A DNA stretch of 64,000 bases from the NCBI GenBank assembly GCA_011391125.1, contig JAABRE010000002.1, forward strand, positions 1-64,000. The letters run 5' to 3'. Of this stretch, positions 61,337 to 64,000 are shown piece by piece. The stretch is from Synechococcales cyanobacterium S06 (GTDB lineage Bacteria > Cyanobacteriota > Cyanobacteriia > Cyanobacteriales > JAABRE01). Numbering within the stretch: the stretch's first letter is position 1; each line of letters opens with the position of its first letter. The translations under genes and the position numbers were made by a program. Under the pieces are notes generated by a model that saw nothing but the letters and a program-made list of their open reading frames with translations, searched no databases and was not told the DNA's origin.

Positions 61337-62494
61337 CTATTTTTTATTCAGATTATTGCTCAACATTGCTTCTCCTACGATGGTATTTAATTGATAACCT
61401 AGTAACATCACTAAAGATGTAATCTGTAACCATAACATTAACACAACTACAGCACCTACAGCACCATAGACTTTATTATATTGGCCAAAATTAGCCACAT
61501 ATAAACGAAATAATCCGGAAATAATCGCCCATGAAATAGCAGCCAATACCGCTCCTGGTAATAAAGGAGTGCCTTCTTCCCAATAACTTACACCAATACG
61601 ATAAATAAAAGCAAAGGCAATGGAAACAAAGATTAAAGCAACAGGCCAACTTAAAAAACCAGAAATATTAACTAAGATTAAACCAATACTATAGTCAAAT
61701 TTTGAGCCAATCATTAACTTATTAACTAACATTAATAAACCCGTTAATATTAATAGGAATAATCCACTTATCACCACGACAAACATAATTAATTTTAGTT
61801 TTCTAATCGGGTGTTTAATATCTTGAGGACTTTTGATAATTTCATAAATAAAAGCCAGACTAATAACCAAAACTCCTAACACAATTGGCCAACTTAATAA
61901 ACGCCAAACAATGGTTAATAAAGAACTTCCTGTTTGTGTAAATTCCAATTTAACCATCAAATCTACCGCTAATTTTACAATGGAATCACCTAAAAACACT
62001 AAAAAAGAAGCAATTACTAATAAAAAAATCGCTCCCAAAGTAATAAATAAAGAAATTAATTTAGCTTGCCAAAAATTTCTTATTTTCTTTTTAGGAACAT
62101 GGGTAATTTGATCTAAAGCTTTCATTGCGGTACTTAAAGCTCCCGAAGAAAGCCAAATTGCCACAATAAAACTAACCGAAAATAGCCCCTTACTTTTAGT
62201 TCTAGTAATTTCTTCAACAAAGTTTTTCAGTAAATCCCATACCATGATCGGAAAAACATCTTTATATTGACGCACTAAATCGCGCAAAATTATCTGTAAA
62301 GAATCTTCAAATAAACTAATAGCAGTAAAGATAGCCAAAATAGTAGGAAATAGAGCTAACATTGCATTAAAAGCAATTTCTGAAGCTAACCCTAATAACC
62401 TACTTTCAAAAGTACGTTTGATCGTTTTTTTGAGAATTAACCAATTCAAATAACGAAAAAATAAGAAAAAACGGAAATTACCCATAATTAACAA
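61337..62494 (-). CDS. YihY/virulence factor BrkB family membrane protein
   Basis: GLASEIAFNAMLALFPTILAIFTAISLF; LPGAVLAAISWAIISGLFRLYVANFGQYNKVYGAVGAVVVLMLWLQITS. Confidence 0.92.
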   Translation of the reverse strand: MLIMGNFRFFLFFRYLNWLILKKTIKRTFESRLLGLASEIAFNAMLALFPTILAIFTAISLFEDSLQIILRDLVRQYKDVFPIMVWDLLKNFVEEITRTKSKGLFSVSFIVAIWLSSGALSTAMKALDQITHVPKKKIRNFWQAKLISLFITLGAIFLLVIASFLVFLGDSIVKLAVDLMVKLEFTQTGSSLLTIVWRLLSWPIVLGVLVISLAFIYEIIKSPQDIKHPIRKLKLIMFVVVISGLFLLILTGLLMLVNKLMIGSKFDYSIGLILVNISGFLSWPVALIFVSIAFAFIYRIGVSYWEEGTPLLPGAVLAAISWAIISGLFRLYVANFGQYNKVYGAVGAVVVLMLWLQITSLVMLLGYQLNTIVGEAMLSNNLNKK

Positions 62495-63992
62495 TTAATT
62501 GTTCGACATTTTCTAACAATTTAATCGCTTGAAAAGGTTTAGTAAAATACTGATTAGCTCCCAAATCAGTTGCTTTTTGACGATGTAAATCATTGTCACG
62601 AGAAGTTAACATTGCAACTGGTAATTGGTCAAATTTTGGCTCATTTCTAATCATTTTTAACAGAGAAAAACCATCTAATTCGGGCATTTCAATATCAGAA
62701 ATTACTAAGTTAAATAACTGATTACTGCTATTTAAAACAGTCCAAGCTTCTTTACCATCTCGACATTGTACCACTTGATAACCCACCTGGGTTAATAATC
62801 TGTTTAAAGAGCGACGCACTGCGAGGGAATCATCTACTATTAAAATGTGAGGATTACGATTAATTTCTTTTCTAGTTTCTACGATTATTTCTTGTTTAAT
62901 TAAAGTCCTTAAATAATTAGGTGATAAAATAGTCACAACTTCTCCCGTACCTAAAACCGTACATCCTGCAACATATTCCGGTAGGGGAATAATCGCATCT
63001 AATGGTTTCAAAACTAACTCTTTTTCTGCTACAATTTCATCTATTATTAGCGCCATAATTTGCTTCGTTTCTTTCACAACTAAAGCCAATTTATTAGCAT
63101 AATTATTGGTTTTTGTCAAGTGATTATAAGGTAAAATTTCCAGTAAATTATACACAGAAATGGTTTGATTTTGCCAAATAATTTGCGGGGAATTCGGGTC
63201 AAAATTAAATTCTTTTAGCGCAATAATTTCCAGCACATTTACCGAAGGAATTGCTAACATTTTCCCTTGACATTTAAACAATAATAAAGGCAAAATATTG
63301 AGACTCAAAGGAATAATAATCGTGAATTTTGTTCCCTTACCAGAGACCGTTTCCACCCTAACTTTTCCGCCTATTTTGTCAATTTGCGATCGCACAATAT
63401 CCATGCCCATACCACGTCCCGACAAGTCGCTGATTTGTTCAGCAGTAGAAAAAGAGGGAGCAAAAATAAACTCTAAAAGTTCATTTTCAGACGGTTTTTT
63501 ACCTTGACATAAACCTAATTTAACAGCTTTTTGATAAATCTTTTCCAGATTAATACCTTGGCCATCATCAGCCAGATAAATTAATACTTGATTCGGTTCA
63601 GCAACTGCACCTAAAATGATTTTTCCAGTGGGAGATTTACCTAACTTTTCGCGTAATTGCGGAGTTTCAATACCATGATCAAAACAATTTCTAATAATAT
63701 GAGTAAAAGGAGTTTGTAACTGTTCCAAAATAGCTTGATCTACTAAAACTTTTTCTCCTTCAACCACTAATTCAGCTAACTTATTGTAGCGTTTACTCAA
63801 ATTAGTTAAAGGAGCAGCAAACCGATGGGCAATTTCGCCAAAATTAAGCAAACGCGACTCAGTTAAATCCTGATTTAAACTATGTAAAGAATAGCGTAAA
63901 TCCACCAAAGATTCCTGAAAATCACGCTTAAGTAAATCCAAATCTTCATATACTTCTTGAACTTGTACCATCAACTCCTGAAACTGTTGCAA
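62478..63992 (-). CDS. CheA-like hybrid histidine kinase/response regulator (N-terminal part outside the window)
   Basis: NCFDHGIETPQLREKLGKSPTGKI, DDGQGIN, GRGMGMDIV, CheW-like region, receiver HILIVDDSLAVRRSLNRLL. Confidence 0.85.
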   Translation of the reverse strand: MQQFQELMVQVQEVYEDLDLLKRDFQESLVDLRYSLHSLNQDLTESRLLNFGEIAHRFAAPLTNLSKRYNKLAELVVEGEKVLVDQAILEQLQTPFTHIIRNCFDHGIETPQLREKLGKSPTGKIILGAVAEPNQVLIYLADDGQGINLEKIYQKAVKLGLCQGKKPSENELLEFIFAPSFSTAEQISDLSGRGMGMDIVRSQIDKIGGKVRVETVSGKGTKFTIIIPLSLNILPLLLFKCQGKMLAIPSVNVLEIIALKEFNFDPNSPQIIWQNQTISVYNLLEILPYNHLTKTNNYANKLALVVKETKQIMALIIDEIVAEKELVLKPLDAIIPLPEYVAGCTVLGTGEVVTILSPNYLRTLIKQEIIVETRKEINRNPHILIVDDSLAVRRSLNRLLTQVGYQVVQCRDGKEAWTVLNSSNQLFNLVISDIEMPELDGFSLLKMIRNEPKFDQLPVAMLTSRDNDLHRQKATDLGANQYFTKPFQAIKLLENVEQLIVNYG

Positions 63993-64000
63993 AGTAGAAT

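Noticed and set aside
1-64000. CRISPR array
   Set aside because: No regularly spaced identical repeats with unique spacers; all repeats seen are palindromic dispersed or tandem elements.
1-64000. tRNA/rRNA genes
   Set aside because: No convincing tRNA cloverleaf signatures or rRNA segments recognised by eye; tRNAscan-SE would settle this.

Overview
Low-GC cyanobacterial chromosome window; gene content suggests a unicellular Cyanobacterium/Geminocystis-like genome, but that is inference. The housekeeping core is clear: Fd-GOGAT (glsF), the str operon (rpsL-rpsG-fusA-tuf-rpsJ), psaA-psaB, psbH/psbN, tatA, bciB-type divinyl reductase, apt, trmB, a DevBCA-type exporter with a divergent TetR regulator, accC, a PilT ATPase, an NTT/HEAT transporter with a cNMP-binding partner, and a CheA-like hybrid kinase cut by the window edge. 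Between these lie repeat-rich accessory segments. Main observations: (1) two paralogous divergent modules pair a secreted RTX protein with a small coiled-coil/TM protein behind a conserved ~190 bp leader with a hairpin (three leader copies). (2) A 124-bp MITE with five copies, all flanked by TA; an empty site is present in the window, and one copy precisely interrupts hicA, whose full reading frame is restored by in-silico excision. (3) Toxin-side genes of several toxin-antitoxin-like loci are damaged while the partner genes are open. (4) The 3' end of glsF is duplicated 2.4 kb away, bounding a small accessory island, and glsF carries an in-frame C-rich dispersed repeat. (5) Promoter-like TTGACA-N17-TA repeats occur in intergenic DNA. 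(6) A translationally coupled TIGR04255/unknown/HEPN operon. Everything was done by eye; no alignments or database searches were run.
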